Below, one piece after another: positions 21,256 through 33,381 of a stretch of DNA of 64,000 nt. The DNA lies in assembly GCA_024362935.1 (NCBI GenBank), contig JANCRA010000003.1:1671501-1735500 (forward strand), read 5' to 3'. The notes beneath the pieces are model-generated. The model saw only the letters and a list, made by a program, of their open reading frames with translations, was not told where the DNA came from and ran no database searches. Position 1 is the first letter of the stretch. The number at the start of each line of letters is the position of its first letter. The position numbers and the translations under genes were made by a program. The DNA comes from Setophaga petechia (taxonomy: Eukaryota > Chordata > Aves > Passeriformes > Parulidae).

Positions 21256-22026
21256 CCATGGGGATTTGCTCTTCCCTTTTGTTATTTCTTTAGGATAATT
21301 TTTATGAGAGGCCTGACTCATTCAAACTCTTGAATCAGGGATGGGGTTTAGGCTGGTGCATCTGCCTGAGGAGAAATAGGATGTGATTTGGAGTTGTCCT
21401 TCCTTACAGACCCAAGGCCAGGTTCTGCTGACTGGTTAAGGTTGGGTTGGGGTTTGATGGTCTCTCCATGTGGTCAGGACCAACACCTCTGGCAGGATGT
21501 GTCAGACATCAGTTTGCTGTTTGCACCGGGGGTGCTCTGTCAGGGCTGGACGCTGCGGGGCAAACCCAGAAATGCTGAGGAGGGAAGGACACCCCTCAAC
21601 CCCACTGCTCCTGACCATGGGGATTTGCTCTTCTTTCTTGTTATTTCTTTAGGATAATTTTTATGAGAGGCCTGACTCATTTAAACACTCGAATAATGGA
21701 TGGGGTTTGGTGCATCTGCCTAAGGAGAAATAGGATGTGATTTGCAGCTGTCCTTTCTTACAGACCCGAGGCTGCCTCTCCACCCCAGGCCAGGTTCTGC
21801 TTACTGGTTAAGGCTGGGTTGGGGTTTGGTGGTTTCTCCATGTGGGCTGGGCAGGCTGGGTTGGGTTTGGTGGTTTCTCCATGTGGTCAGGACCAGCCCC
21901 TCCTGCAGGATGTGTCAGACATCAGTTTGCTGTTTGCACCAGGAGTGCTCTGTCAGTGCTGGATGCTACAGGGCAAACCCAGAAATGCTGTGGGGGGAAG
22001 GACACCCCTCAACCCCACTGCTCCTG
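21256..22026. repeat. 359-bp tandem duplication, two copies, with nested repeat
   Basis: CCATGGGGATTTGCTCTTC begins at 21256 and 21615. Both copies contain TTAGGATAATTTTTATGAGA, GAGAAATAGGATGTGATTTG, GATGTGTCAGACATCAGTTT and AAGGACACCCCTCAACCCCA. The second copy is longer because of an insertion near 21770 and an internal repeat of the GGGTTTGGTGGTTTCTCCATG block (near 21822 and 21866). No transposon is recognised. Confidence 0.94.
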
Positions 22027-24713
22027 GGTGGAGCTGACACTTGCACCAAACATAGTTTGTGCCTTTTGTCTGGCCAGGGAGATATCATAAGGAATGGAAA
22101 TACAGCAATCAAAATACAAAATTCAGACAAATGTCACTCTTGGAGAAGTGAGGGCCCCAGTGGTTCAGAGCAGGTGGTTTGCCTTGCTTTGTATCCCATC
22201 CCACACCCCAAGGGCTGCTGATCCTGCAGTCCCCTGCAGGGCTCTCTGTGCTTGCTGGGTCCCTTAAGAAGAGCAAAGCATTTTTGTTCAAGGTCATGTT
22301 TTCAGTGTGACAGTGGGAGAAGCTGTGTGTAAATGAAAGGTTTGCATAAAAAATGAGAAAGGTACAGCCAGACTGGAAAATAATTTTTTTTTCCAGGGCG
22401 TGTCACTGGCATCTCACAAAGGTAAATTCATGTTTGTAGCAATGAGTGTGGCAGGACCAAATTCAGGGGACGTCTGGGGCCAGCTCCTTCTGCCAGTGAT
22501 AGGTAAGAGGTAGTGAAGTGCCCTGGTGGTTTTATGGAGCTGTGTGAGAATTTTCTCTGTGCCCTCTACGGATTTCATGCTCTCAGTGTGTGTGGCTGAG
22601 ATGCACAGGCAGCCTCCAGCATACTGATGAGCCCCTGACATTAGTATTCAGTGCAAAAAGCCAGAGCTGTTAGACAGGAGTGATGGTGTGAAGGGGAGAA
22701 CTGATAATTGATTAGGCTGTATTTATAATATTGACAGCCCCGACCCAACTCCCTCACAAAGGACATTTAACAAGTACCAATTTAGAGGCTCAGCACCACA
22801 AATAAGTCACTGTGGAGGACATGTGTGTTTGGGGTGCTGGGTTTGTCCCTGGGGAATTTGCAGAGAGGGAAACACATGAATGACAAGGGTTTAGGAAAGT
22901 CAGGTCCCAGGCTCCTCTGTCAGTGTGCACACACATGGTTTCTATCAGCAGGGCACCCACCCCTCCTTGGCACAGCACTTGGCACCAGGTTAACTTCAAA
23001 TTAGGCTCAGGCTGAGGTGCTTTTGTTGAAGAGAGCCCCAAGAACATGATCACATGCAGCTCTTTGGGCTAAGAGTGCAAGGGGAGCGCTGGCAGAGTGA
23101 TGCATTCCAGATGTTCCAGCTGAAGGTGAAATTTCCCCTTTGCCCTCAGGATTTGGGTTAAATTTTTGGGGTTGGGGTTGCACAAGGTGTTTGATATGGG
23201 GGCAGGTGCAGCGTGCAGACTGAAGGTTACTGTGCAGCAGTGCCCTGCAGCTCTGGGAGCCACAAACAGATTTCATGGGTAAATGAATTCAAACAGGTAA
23301 ATGACTTTGCTCTGGTTTGTTGTGTTTAACCTTCACTGCAGTCGATGGTTTATCTAGACCTCTGGATAAACAACAGAAAAACCCAGAGGCTAAACCAATG
23401 TGATGGTTTTTTGTCTAGTTTTCAAACAGAGCTGATTTATAGTGGGCACAAAAATATGAGCAAGTGGTTAGGCTTTTTAAAAATAAATTAAAGACAACAT
23501 CAGCAATGAATGGAGCACATGACTGAGCCAACTTTTTTCCTGAGCACTTTTTTATGAGAACAATAGTGAGGAACAGCCTCTGATTTTATGATTAGCTGAG
23601 AATGGTTGTGAACACTTCCTTGACACCAAAGGCAAATGTGAAGCATCATGAATTAATATTTGCAAGGCAGCATTTTGAGGTCTCTGAGCTCAGCAGACCT
23701 GTAATAAAACAAGGAGCAGAGATCATTACTTTTGTTTGCAAAGCCAGGGTAGGCAGTGGCTGGGGACCAATCTCTAAAATGATCTGGTTGCTGTGGATGT
23801 AACTGGGGGGCAGGCAGGGGTTTCCAGCAGGGTGGATTCCCTCCCTGTTGGGGAAGCTGGAGATGGGGACAGATGAGCTGGAGATATCCATCACGTGCAG
23901 CAGACACCTCTGACAGTGATCTGCACTGCAGCAATTTTCTCTTGGCCAGGCAATTATTACTTGTCAGTGGCAGCTGTTACCTGCAGGACCCCAGTTAACA
24001 ATTACTGGAGGGAGTTATCCCCAGCATCGATTATTTTATTAGCTCCCTGATGGATCATCTGTGTCAGCCATCTGAGCCTTGCATACCAACCTCTGGTGCA
24101 AGTCAGGGAGCCTTGGCCAACACCAAGGTGGCTGCTGTGGCTTCCCAAAAGGGAGGGGGATCCTGTGGGTCACCTTCTGCCCTGCTCTGCCAGGAGCCCT
24201 CATCCCCCTGCCTCATCTGGCTCTGTTTTTGGAGCCACCACACAAGTGCCAGGTGAGAGAAGGAGAGCGTGGCTGTCCCACCACCCCAAACAGATGGCAC
24301 AGCAGAGCTGTGCCCCAGCCTCTGACAGCAAACACAGGGGCTCCAAGAATGAGTGACACACAGAAAATATTCTCCAGACTAAGCTCGTGCTATGGATTAA
24401 AAAGAAAGAAATAAAAATTCCCCCCAAAACCCAAGAAAATTTTAAAAAGACTAGATATTAATTTCTGTTTAATTATGAGCAGTTCCTGTGGGGAGTGATG
24501 GCACAGCAGAGGAGATGGTCTGGAAGCAGCCAATGCACATTGCAGCTCATGGTTTGCCTTATTTTTAACCCAAGGTCTGCAGGATCTTAGGGCCTCTCTG
24601 TTCAGCACTGGTGTTCCTAATCAGTGCCCTCAAACATAAAAATGGAAGAGAAATGCCAGCAGGTGAAATCATTCCCACTTGGTCCTAGAAGAAGAAAACT
24701 TGTTGATCTGCAA
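22027..24713. other. Unique non-coding stretch with candidate conserved segments
   Basis: No repeats recognised. Positions 22680-22800 (ATTGATTAGGCTG, TTTATAATATTGACAG) and 23920-24060 (GGCAATTATTACTTG, CATCGATTATTTTATTAG) carry clustered homeodomain-type ATTA motifs and could be conserved non-coding elements. Frames at 24050-24427 overlap on both strands and are unrecognised. Confidence 0.5.
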
Positions 24714-25018
24714 GAGAGCTGGAGAGGGACTTTGGACAAAGGCAGGGGGTGACAGGACAAGGGGGAATGGCTTCAAACTGACAGAGGGCAGGGTTAGATG
24801 GGATTTTGGGAAGAAATTCTTCCCTGTGAGGGTGGTGAGGCCCTGGCAGAGGTGCCCAGAGAAGCTGTGGCTGCTCCATCCTGACAGTGTTCCAGGCCAG
24901 GTTGGATGGGGCTTGGAGCAACCTGGGATTGTGGAAGGTCCCTGGCCATGCCAGGGGGTTGGAATTGGATGATCTTTGAAGCCTCTTCCAACCCAAACCA
25001 TTCTGTGATTCCATGATG
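24714..25018 (+). mobile_element. CR1 LINE 3' fragment, sense
   Basis: A well-preserved sense 3' end: AGAGCTGGAGAGGGACTTTG at the start, then GGGTGACAGGACAAGGGGGA, GGGAAGAAATTCTTCCCTGT, the GTGAGGGTGGTGAGGCCCTG block and GTTGGATGGGGCTTGGAGCA. It finishes with CTTCCAACCCAAACCATTCT and a GTGATTCCATGATG terminus. Minus-strand frames at 24669-25353, up to 222 codons, are antisense readings of this element plus flank. Confidence 0.95.
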
Positions 25019-27036
25019 TGTGAAACATGGGGACTTTTTGAGCAATGCCACCACCCCCAGCCCCTGTGCAGCTTCAGCTGAAGCAGCTGGAGAGGGCACC
25101 AGGCTCTTGCTGAGCAAATCCTCTTGGTGCCACCTCCTTTGGCAAACACCAAATCTTCATAGGACTGAACCACCCTGCCTTGTTGTGGCTGCTGTGGGTT
25201 TGGGAATGATGGTAAATAACAAACTGCTCTGGCCCTCCATGGATGCAGAATAAGCCAGTGCCTGGCACCAGGTCTAAGGAGTAGAAACCTGAAGGCAGCA
25301 TCTAGATGGGAGGATTTCCAGCTTGATTCAGACACTGCAGTCGGTTTGTCCACATTTGGCTCAGTCTCAGAGTAACACAGCTCTTCAGAGCAGAGAGAAA
25401 AGATCCAACAGAGTGAAAATCTTTGAAACAGGGGAAAAAGAGCAAAAACATAGCCTAGGGAGCCTGTCTAAAGAAAACAAACAAAAGGCAGAGAGGAAAT
25501 GGGAAGCAGTGGATGGTATGTTACACAGTGTACAAGCCAACAAGCAATATCTGCAGGTCATCCATTCCTCCAAGCCTCGGAGAGGACAGAGGTCCCTGGG
25601 ATAAATTACAGCCGTCCCTCTTCCCCCCCAGCCTCTATTATTTTGTCTCCAAATGCCCAGCAACGGCAGTGACAAAAATAGTTTGCAAAGCCTGACAAAA
25701 ATCTCCATTTCCCAAAGTTTTGCCAAGTCTTATTTCATGTCTGAAGTGCTCTGGCTGCTCCTCCTCAGCTCAGCCCTGACCTTCTGGCTGCTCTGTCCCT
25801 GCCTGATCTGATGGAGAGGTAGAAACACTCTGCATTAACCAGCACCCTGCCAGCCCTTCAAAGCCCTCTTCCTAGCTGTGCCCCTCAATTTTTGTTTTTG
25901 TTTCTTTTCCTGAATGGCTTGCCTTTAAAATGAGATTTTCTTTGGTTTGTAATACTTCACACTTCATATTTCCTTCGAGGCTGGAGGGCTGTGGAAAGGG
26001 AGCAGCAGGGGAGTGTTGAAATCAGCCTCTGAAGGGATGTCCTCAGCCTTTTTTGGGCAGCCCAGCAGCAGGGAGGGCTCACTCTTGGCATTTACTGAGT
26101 GCCTCGGGCTCCCACCCTGGCACAGGGACATGGCATGGAGCAGATTCAGCTCCTTCAGTCATTCTTCATGTTACAGACAACAGATTAAATTGTCTACAGC
26201 ATAGCAATTATCTTAATAAAGACAATTTCAGCTTTGCTGGGGTTACTGAGAAGAGCCCACAGACAAAAAAGAACATTTGGCAGCAGCGACTCATTCTTGC
26301 AGATCATTTCTGGGAGTATTTATTTACTCGCCGAGCGCTGGGATGGGAGTTGCAAAGCAGAAAACTCTGAGATGCAGTGAGTAAATCAGGGGAATAAACA
26401 GACACCCTCCCTGCTTTCCACTGCAGCTGATTATCCAGCTTGTTGCTGTGCTTGCTCCCCCTGCAGCTTTTTTCCTTAATTTTTTTTCTTTTTATTATTA
26501 TTTTTTTTTATCTTTCCTTGGGATTTGCTGACAGGAAACTCCTGTCAGGCCACCTTGGGTTCCACGCCACCACGCTGGCTGTGCAGCAGTGACACAGATG
26601 GAGAGGGGACACTTTGCTGCTCCATCAGGTGGGCTGGGTTTGTCTGCCAGCTCTGGGGATCTAAGGAGACACTCTCAGCATGATCCCAGAGCTGAGGACA
26701 GGCAGAGGATCTGCCTCAGAGCATGTGATCTCTGATGCTAATAAGGACAGGTCTTAGGAGCTGTTGCTTTGTTTGCTGCCTCCACTGCATTTTTGGCTCT
26801 TTTCTGCCAAGTACACCACTGTTCATCCTGTGGAGCAAGAGGAACTTAATGAAAGCTTCTTGTCAGCTTTCCCCATTATTTGCTTGGATTTAGCCCATTT
26901 TCTTCTTCTTAGAAAGACACAAAGTGGGGAGAGGTGAATCTCCTGCACATCTGCTGGAGCAGACATGGGGAAGACAGATCAAGAGACAGAGTCCAGCCAA
27001 GCCCGTGTACAGAGAAGGGAAGATGTGATTTAAAAG
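25019..27036. other. Unique non-coding stretch with a candidate conserved segment
   Basis: No repeats recognised apart from T runs at 26470-26512. Positions 26160-26360 contain ACAGATTAAATTGTC, CTTAATAAAGACAATTTC (SOX-like ACAAT cores) and a CpG-retaining CTCGCCGAGCGCTGGG. Plus frames at 25323-25604 and 26053-26370 are not recognisable. Confidence 0.5.
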
Positions 27037-27262
27037 AGAATAATGGAACCAGTAAGATTGGAAAAGACCTCTGAGATCACTGAGTCCAACCACTAACCTA
27101 ACACTGTCAGGGCTGCCACTAAACCGTGTCCCAAAGAACCACATCCACATGCTTTTTGAGCACTTCCAGGAACAGTTATTCCACCATTCCCTGGACAGGC
27201 TGTTCCAATGCTTCAAAACCTTTCAGTAAGGAAATTTTTCCTAATACCCAATTGAGGTCTTC
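27037..27262 (-). mobile_element. CR1 LINE fragment, antisense, older subfamily
   Basis: Starts with a degraded reverse-complement 3' end (AATGGAACCAGTAAGATTGG, then AAAAGACCTCTGAGATCA and GAGTCCAACCACTAACCTAA). A CCAAAGAACCACATCCACAT block and a TTCCCTGGACAGGCTGTTCC block follow. The wording differs from the other minus-strand copies, so it belongs to another CR1 subfamily. Confidence 0.9.
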
Positions 27263-30200
27263 ATTAGCATCTGCTGGGCTTGTTCCTTCTTTCCTGTTCT
27301 TGATATCATGGAAGTGTTCAGAGTCCAGAACTGGGGATGATGTTTCCCAAGTTGCTCAGACAAGTTAGACCAACACTCTGCCACAGGAGCTGTGTGCAGG
27401 CTGTGTGCAGGGCTTTTGGGACAATGGGGGAAGAAACTTCTTTGAAAGCAAGCAGGCAGTTATGTGACTAATGAGCCCAAAGTCTGCTGAACTGCCTGGC
27501 ATCCCTTTCTGTAACAGCCTGGCATCTCTTACTGTAACAGCCTGCAAATCATTATCGGTATTTTTAGGTCCCTGACAGCTCTAACAACCTGGCTAGAGAT
27601 GCTTAAGTCAATACTGAAAATGGAGATCAGGTCCTTTAGTCACACCAACACAATTCATCCTCCCTGATCTACCCAGGTACAGTCAGGCCTTTAGCTGCAG
27701 CAACTGCTCAGAGCTGACTGTGTGGCTGGGGCAGAAGGACACACGGCCAGAAGGTGATATGACACTTCCCAGGATGTGCATCCAGGTCAGGATTGACACA
27801 TGACCTGCTGGAGGGGCTTTTCTCTGTCCTTTGTGAAGCAGCCTTGAAGATTTCAGCTGTCTCTAAGTGGGGTGTGGGTTTAAGGCTCTCAGCTTGTAGG
27901 AGGATAAAATTAGATAAAGAGAACCTTCCACATAGATACTGCTACAAGATTTACCCTGTGTTTTTAAATAGTTCTGTATAAATAACGCTGGGGAATGACA
28001 CAACCCAGGTCTGCAAGGCATTAACACTCTTGGGCATGTTGCACATTTCACAAGGAATGCTGTTAGCAGCAGGGAAAAGGCCAAGCCAGACCTTCACATC
28101 TAAGCATGCTCAAGCTGCAGAAAAATCTGGATCTGGAGGAGGATCTGAAGTTTCCTTCTGACCTCTATCTTCACAAGGAGCCAAACCACTCTGTCTAGCA
28201 TTGCTGAACCCATAGTTCCCTAACTGTTTCAATCCAGCTGCTTCAACCCTGGGTCCACCTCAGCTACAGAAAAGCTCCAGATGAGTCATTCTGGTCTTAA
28301 TGAATATGCAACTCACAGTTGTGCAGGGCTCTCCTAGACCTCATCTTCTGTACCTTGGATCCAAGAGAACAATCTGGCTTCTAGTTCACCCTGGATTATG
28401 TTTCTAAAACAAATGTGGTGTAAAGTGTCCATACAAAGATATTATCTGGCAGAATGGCCCCAGCAACATCAACATCTGCTGGGGAGATGCTGCATGGAGG
28501 GAATGGGCATCTGCAGCTGTATTGCTGTGCCTTCCTCAGCCACCATCCTTCCTCTGAGAGATGGTAATGGCATGTTTCACCCCTCACAAGTACATCACAT
28601 TTGTTAATAATAATTAATAATTATAAAAAAATTCAAGCACTGTCATGAACTCATTTCACTGTGCAGGCAGGAGACACCTGAAGGTGTGTGATTAGTACAA
28701 GTACCTGGACACAGGGTATATCTTCTAACCATAGCCTTGGAGGATCCAAGTGCTGTCCACTTTATTCCCAGCTGTTTGTACACACCATGGATCCCAGGCA
28801 CAGCACATGGATGTTTTCACCTGTAAACCCACACACCCCAGACGTGGTGAGCAGTCCCTCTCACCCAGGTTGTTCTTGTAGGTGTCTCTGCTCTTCCCAT
28901 GGCCTCAGTTCTGCATCACCCTGAAAATATTTCTCTCCCCATTTTTTTCTGGTGTTTCAAGTGCTTTCAGGTTTTTTAGGTCTGCTTTGTGAGGGGTCTG
29001 GCCCCACAAACCATGAGAGATTGCACTGCTGGTGGCTGAGCCATCCCATGTGGCAAAGCACTGATGCAGAAGAACACACAGGTTTGCATTTTGTATTGGT
29101 TTCAGTAAATCCTTGCTGAGAATCTCATATTTTCCCCAACTGCTACAGGCTGACAGGAGGTGGGAAAGACCTGGAGCAAAGGAAAAAATATGTGTCCCTC
29201 CTTGTGAAAGGTTCAGGGACTGAGGGGGAATACCTGGGGAAGGTGAGTGGCTGTGGTACAGCTGGAGTCTGCCCAGGGGAGGAGATGGGACAGGTTTGCT
29301 GATTTATTGGGGTCTGAGCAGGAGGTTTGCAGCACTGGTGCTGTGCCATAGGCAAGAAACCCCCCAGCCCTGGGCTGCTGCACTGGCAGGTGTGTCAGGT
29401 AACACCCACACAAACACACACAAACACTTCCCAGCAAGGCTGTGCTCCTCCTTGGAGCTCTGGGGCAGCACCACAGAGGTTTTTCATTTTTAGAGTCATG
29501 GGGTAAAGGACTTTATGGCATAACAAGACTGTCCTGAGATGCAGAGGAGGTGACAGAAGAGTGAGTTTGCCACCTGTCCCTGGAGTTATTTAACACAAGT
29601 GTGTCTGTAAATGTAGAGAGCACAAACAGACTGAGGAAATTGCAATGTGCTCCACATTGTAAATCCAGGGCTGCTCCTCTGTTCCTCTGTGCACAACCAG
29701 GGTCGAATCCTTCTCCTTGCTGCTTTCCTTTAATTTAATATTCCCTGCAATAGGCTGTTCCCCTCAATGTGCCTAATGTAAAACATGCTTGTTTGCTGAT
29801 TGTGGCAGGAGTCTCTGGCTCAGGCTGCCCTGCACGTCGCCGTGGAGTCTGATGCTGGGGAGGGTAATGGCTCTGGGAAGTTTGACACTGAAATGACATA
29901 TTTGGAGTATTTACTGGGCAGAGCAAGGGAGGGGAATTATTTTGTTGTCAGTGATTAGATCTGGGCTGGCTCGAAACACAGAGTAACACTTGCTATTAGG
30001 CTGGAGGATGCTAATTTTTCGGAAACAAAAGTGGATCCTTTCCTAGATGGCTGCATTTACAGACATATTTGTGTTCCCTTTTAACACAGTCAAAGCAAGT
30101 ATGTCTGCCCCGTGCTGAAAGCCTGGGCCCTCTTCCCAAACACAACCCCAAGCAGGGTTTGTAGAACATCCAAGGGAGCACAACAGGATCCCACTGGCAG

Positions 30201-30874
30201 GAGGGGGAGCTCCCCCCTGGAAGCTCCAAACTGGAATCCTGGTCCCCAGGGCAGAGGCTGGAAAGGGCAAGCAGTGTTTCCAGACGCTGTAGAATGAACT
30301 CATCTGTCATTGCCATATTTTAATTGTTTTCTGAGGTTTACTGCTGATCTTTTAATAGGGTGTGATCCAAACCTTGCTGCTGTGCTGTGGGTGGCATGTG
30401 TCCCTGGTTCCCCGCTGTCTCTGCACAGACTGACAGAGGGACAGGCTGGGGACAGGCTGGGGACAGGCCACGTCAGAAATCTCCACCCTTGGCTAGCTCT
30501 GAGCAGGGGAAATGTCCCTGCTCCTGATGGGCAATGAATCCCAATGCAGGGACGCTCCCCTTGGGCTGTGGTGACACTACTCCATCAACACTCCCTTAAA
30601 GACCTTCTTTCCTCTTTCCAACTGCTCACTTCTGACTTTGTTTTGATCATTCTAGTGGATTGCAGAGATCTTCCAGGTGATAAAACCTCTCTTTTTTCTT
30701 TCTTTTTTTTTTCCTACTAAATGAGGCTTTCCCCCTAAACCACATCCATTGCCAGGCACCCTGCAGCGGGCAGGGGATGGGGACCCGGCTGAAGCAGTTC
30801 TGCATGTGAGACCTCAGCTTTAATGCCCTTCTCTCTTTCCTACCTACAGCAGAACTGGGGAATTCCACGACATC
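27263..30874. other. Unique non-coding stretch, no gene recognised
   Basis: About 3.6 kb without recognisable transposons. An AT-rich pocket lies at 28600-28635 (TTAATAATAATTAATAATTA). Positions 30430-30475 have a short GACAGGCTGGG repeat. Frames are all short (101 codons or less) and unrecognised. Confidence 0.55.
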
Positions 30875-31925
30875 ATTGTGAAGAGTTCAGACACCTGCAA
30901 GGTTTGAATTTGCAGTCAGGGGAGCTGGATGCAGACACGGTGGGAATAATGAGAAATGGACACCTGCAATGCCAGTCCTGAGGTGGGATCACAGCCCTGC
31001 AGCATCCCAGAAAAGCAAAGGTGAGCTTAAGAGTCACTTAAGACTTGGTTAATACGGGACCCTTTTACTCCCCTTTGGGTTTAGGCTTCTGAGATGGATT
31101 TAGTTCAGATTTTCTGACTTTCTTTCCAACAATGTTCTTCTCTTTACAATCCCTGTAACTGCCAGGTTCAGAGATTTAATATAGGCACTGAATCCCTCTC
31201 CCTCACAAACTGGGCCTGATGAGGAGCAACAGCGCCTGGCAAGGACGAGCAGAAATCCCCATTCCCAGAGGCTGATTCCCTTTGCAGCCAGGGCAGGGAC
31301 AGTGAGATGCCATTTGCTCAGTAGGTCCCCCTCTCTATATCCTATCAGAGTGGCTGCCATCGGCCAAAACACACTCAGGGGTTTTTTCTCCTTGTAAAGA
31401 GTTCACACGCCTGCAGGATTTGAATTTGCACTCAGTGGATCTGGATGCAGCCACGGTGGGAATAATGAGAAATGGACACCTGCAGTGCCAGTCCTGAGGT
31501 GGGATCACAGCCCTGCAGCATCCCAGAAAAGCAAAGGTGAGCTTAAGAGTCACTTAAGACTTGGTTAATATGGGACCCTTTACTTAACCCTTTTACTTTA
31601 CCCTTTATCCCTTAATATGGGACCCTTTGGTTTTAGGCTTCTGAGACAGATTTAGTTCAAATTTTCTGTTTCTTTCCAGCAATGTACTTCTCTTTACAAT
31701 TCCTGTAACGGCAGGATTCAGAGGTTTAATATAGGCACTGAATCCCTCTCCCTCCCAAAGGAGAGGAGTGACAGCGCCTGGCAGGGATGAGCAGAAATTC
31801 CCATTCCCAGAGGCTGGTTCCCTTTGCAGCCAGGGCAGGGACAGTAAGATGCCATTTGCTCAGCAGGTCCCCTTCTTTATATCCTATCAGAGTGGCTGCC
31901 ATCAGCCAAAACACACACAGGGGTT
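30875..31925. repeat. Tandem duplication of about 516-550 bp, two copies
   Basis: Matching landmarks are GTGAGCTTAAGAGTCACTTA at 31021 and 31537 (offset 516) and the block ending CTTCTCTTTACAAT near 31131 and 31681 (offset 550). The growth in offset reflects an extra segment of about 40 bp in copy 2 (31583-31628) that repeats the word TATGGGACCC. Both copies contain CAGAAAAGCAAAG directly before GTGAGC, a good splice-donor-like context. Related minus frames (31100-31372 and 31726-31914) exist in both copies because of the duplication, with no recognisable product. Confidence 0.94.
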
Positions 31926-32449
31926 TGCAGGGACTAATGACATCTCCTGGTAATCCCTGGCCCCACAGCCAGCACGGTGGGTGCCTCTGTGCATGTCCCA
32001 GCCCCAGCAGGAGCCCACTTCAAAGAGCCCATGAAGCTTGTGCAGGTCAGCAGGAGCCAAGGTGCTGCTCTCCCAGCATGCTCTTATTTTGGGAACTGCC
32101 ACCCTGTTAATGACATCCTGGCCTTGCAGCCTGTCCCTGCTCCAGCAGCCTTCCATGCTGCCTGCCAGCCATTCCCGACCCTTTGGCTTATTGTCCATCA
32201 AGTCCTCACCTCCTTGTTAACTGCCTGACAGCTTGTCTCTTTGCTCTGCAGCTCCTGGTCCCTTCCCTGTCTGTCTGTCTGTCTCTGGTGGCCTCAGAGG
32301 TCTCCTCTCCTCTCTGGCCGGTCACTACTGCCCCCCAGAACCCAGAACCCATCCCTCAGTGGGCAGCATGTGGCCTCTCCCCCCTGCTTAATCCCACTTT
32401 GTTCCTATTCCTGAAGCTTGTGATAAAAGAAAGATTTGCCAGAAAAGCA
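31926..32449. other. Unique non-coding stretch before the TTCC array
   Basis: Composition is ordinary. The CTGTCTGTCTGTCTGTCTCT run at 32267-32286 is a short (CTGT)n. No gene recognised. Confidence 0.55.
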
Positions 32450-32976
32450 AGCTTCCTTCCTAGCTTCCTTCCTTCCTTCCTTCCTTCCTTCCTTCCTTCC
32501 TTCCTTCCTTCCTTCCTTCCTTCCTTCCTTCCTTCCTTCCTTCCTTCCTTCCTTCCTTCCTTCCTTCCTTCCTTCCTTCCTTCCTTCCTTCCTTCCTTCC
32601 TTCCTTCCTTCCTTCCTTCCTTCCTTCCTTCCTTCCTTCCTTCCTTCCTTCCTTCCTTCCTTCCTTCCTTCCTTCCTTCCTTCCTTCCTTCCTTCCCTCC
32701 CTCCCTCCCTCCCTCCCTCCCTCCCTCCTTCCTTCCTTCCTTCCTTCCTTCCTTCCTTCCTTCCTTCCTTCCTTCCTTCCTTCCTTCCTTCCTTCCTTCC
32801 TTCCTTCCTTCCTTCCTTCCTTCCTTCCTTCCTTCCTTCCTTCCTTCCTTCCTTCCTTCCTTCCTTCCTTCCTTCCCTCCCTCCCTCCCTCCCTCCCTCC
32901 CTCCCTTCCCTTTACCTTCTTCCTTTTCCTTCTTCCTTTTTCTTCCCTTTTCTTCTTTTTTCTCCTTTTCTTTTTT
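32450..32976. repeat. Polypyrimidine (TTCC)n array with (CCCT)n blocks
   Basis: The + strand is almost entirely pyrimidine. TTCC units run to about 32694, a CCCT block occupies about 32695-32727, TTCC resumes to about 32874, a second CCCT block runs to about 32904, and a degenerate C/T tail ends at 32976. The two CCCT blocks sit exactly 180 bp apart with matching internal layout. Long frames on both strands (up to 326 codons, PSFL or KEGR repeats) are translations of the array, not proteins. True length in the genome may differ because such arrays are easily mis-assembled. Confidence 0.97.
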
Positions 32977-33244
32977 AGATAATGCAACAGCATGGTGGGG
33001 GAGTAGGGGGGAAGTTTCTGAGCATGTGATCCCTTCCTTAGGTCTGAAACAGAAACACTTCATGTCCAAGATGTGCAGCAGGATGGGGAGGCTGCTGGAT
33101 TTTATTTTATGTGAAATGGGAAAAGACTGGAACTGTGTGGGGAGCAGCTTCTTTCTTCACTGAAAAGGTGATCAGGCATTGCAAGAAGTGGAATAATAAG
33201 TTCCACCACCAGGGAAGTGGTGGAACTTAATAAGTAATAAATAT
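32977..33244. other. Short unique stretch with an inverted repeat
   Basis: Contains a hairpin at 33198-33232: AAGTTCCACCAC and its reverse complement GTGGTGGAACTT are separated by seven bases. No gene is seen. Confidence 0.7.
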
Positions 33245-33381
33245 TTTTAAATGGAAATCATGTATGGATGTGTGGATGTGATGCTTGTGGACATGGGTTA
33301 GTGGTGATGCCAGGTGATGTTGCACTCAGTGATCTTAGGGGTCTTTCCAACCTCAGTGGCTCTGTGGTTCTGTGATTCCTG
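33245..33381 (+). mobile_element. CR1 LINE extreme 3' end, sense
   Basis: GGATGTGTGGATGTGATGCT, TTAGTGGTGATGCCAGG and ATCTTAGGGGTCTTTCCAAC, then a CTGTGGTTCTGTGATTCC terminus, match the final bases of a CR1 subfamily that ends in TTTAAAAGATGTGTGGATGTGG-like sequence. The better-preserved copy at 35895-36110 shares this wording. Confidence 0.88.

Noticed and set aside
24685..25353. 222-codon minus frame
   Set aside because: Lies largely antisense to a clear CR1 3' end, with no domain.
32183..33163. 326-codon plus frame and 237-codon minus frame over the TTCC array
   Set aside because: They consist of PSFL and KEGR repeats that follow from a 4-base repeat being open in all phases. They have no independent coding evidence.
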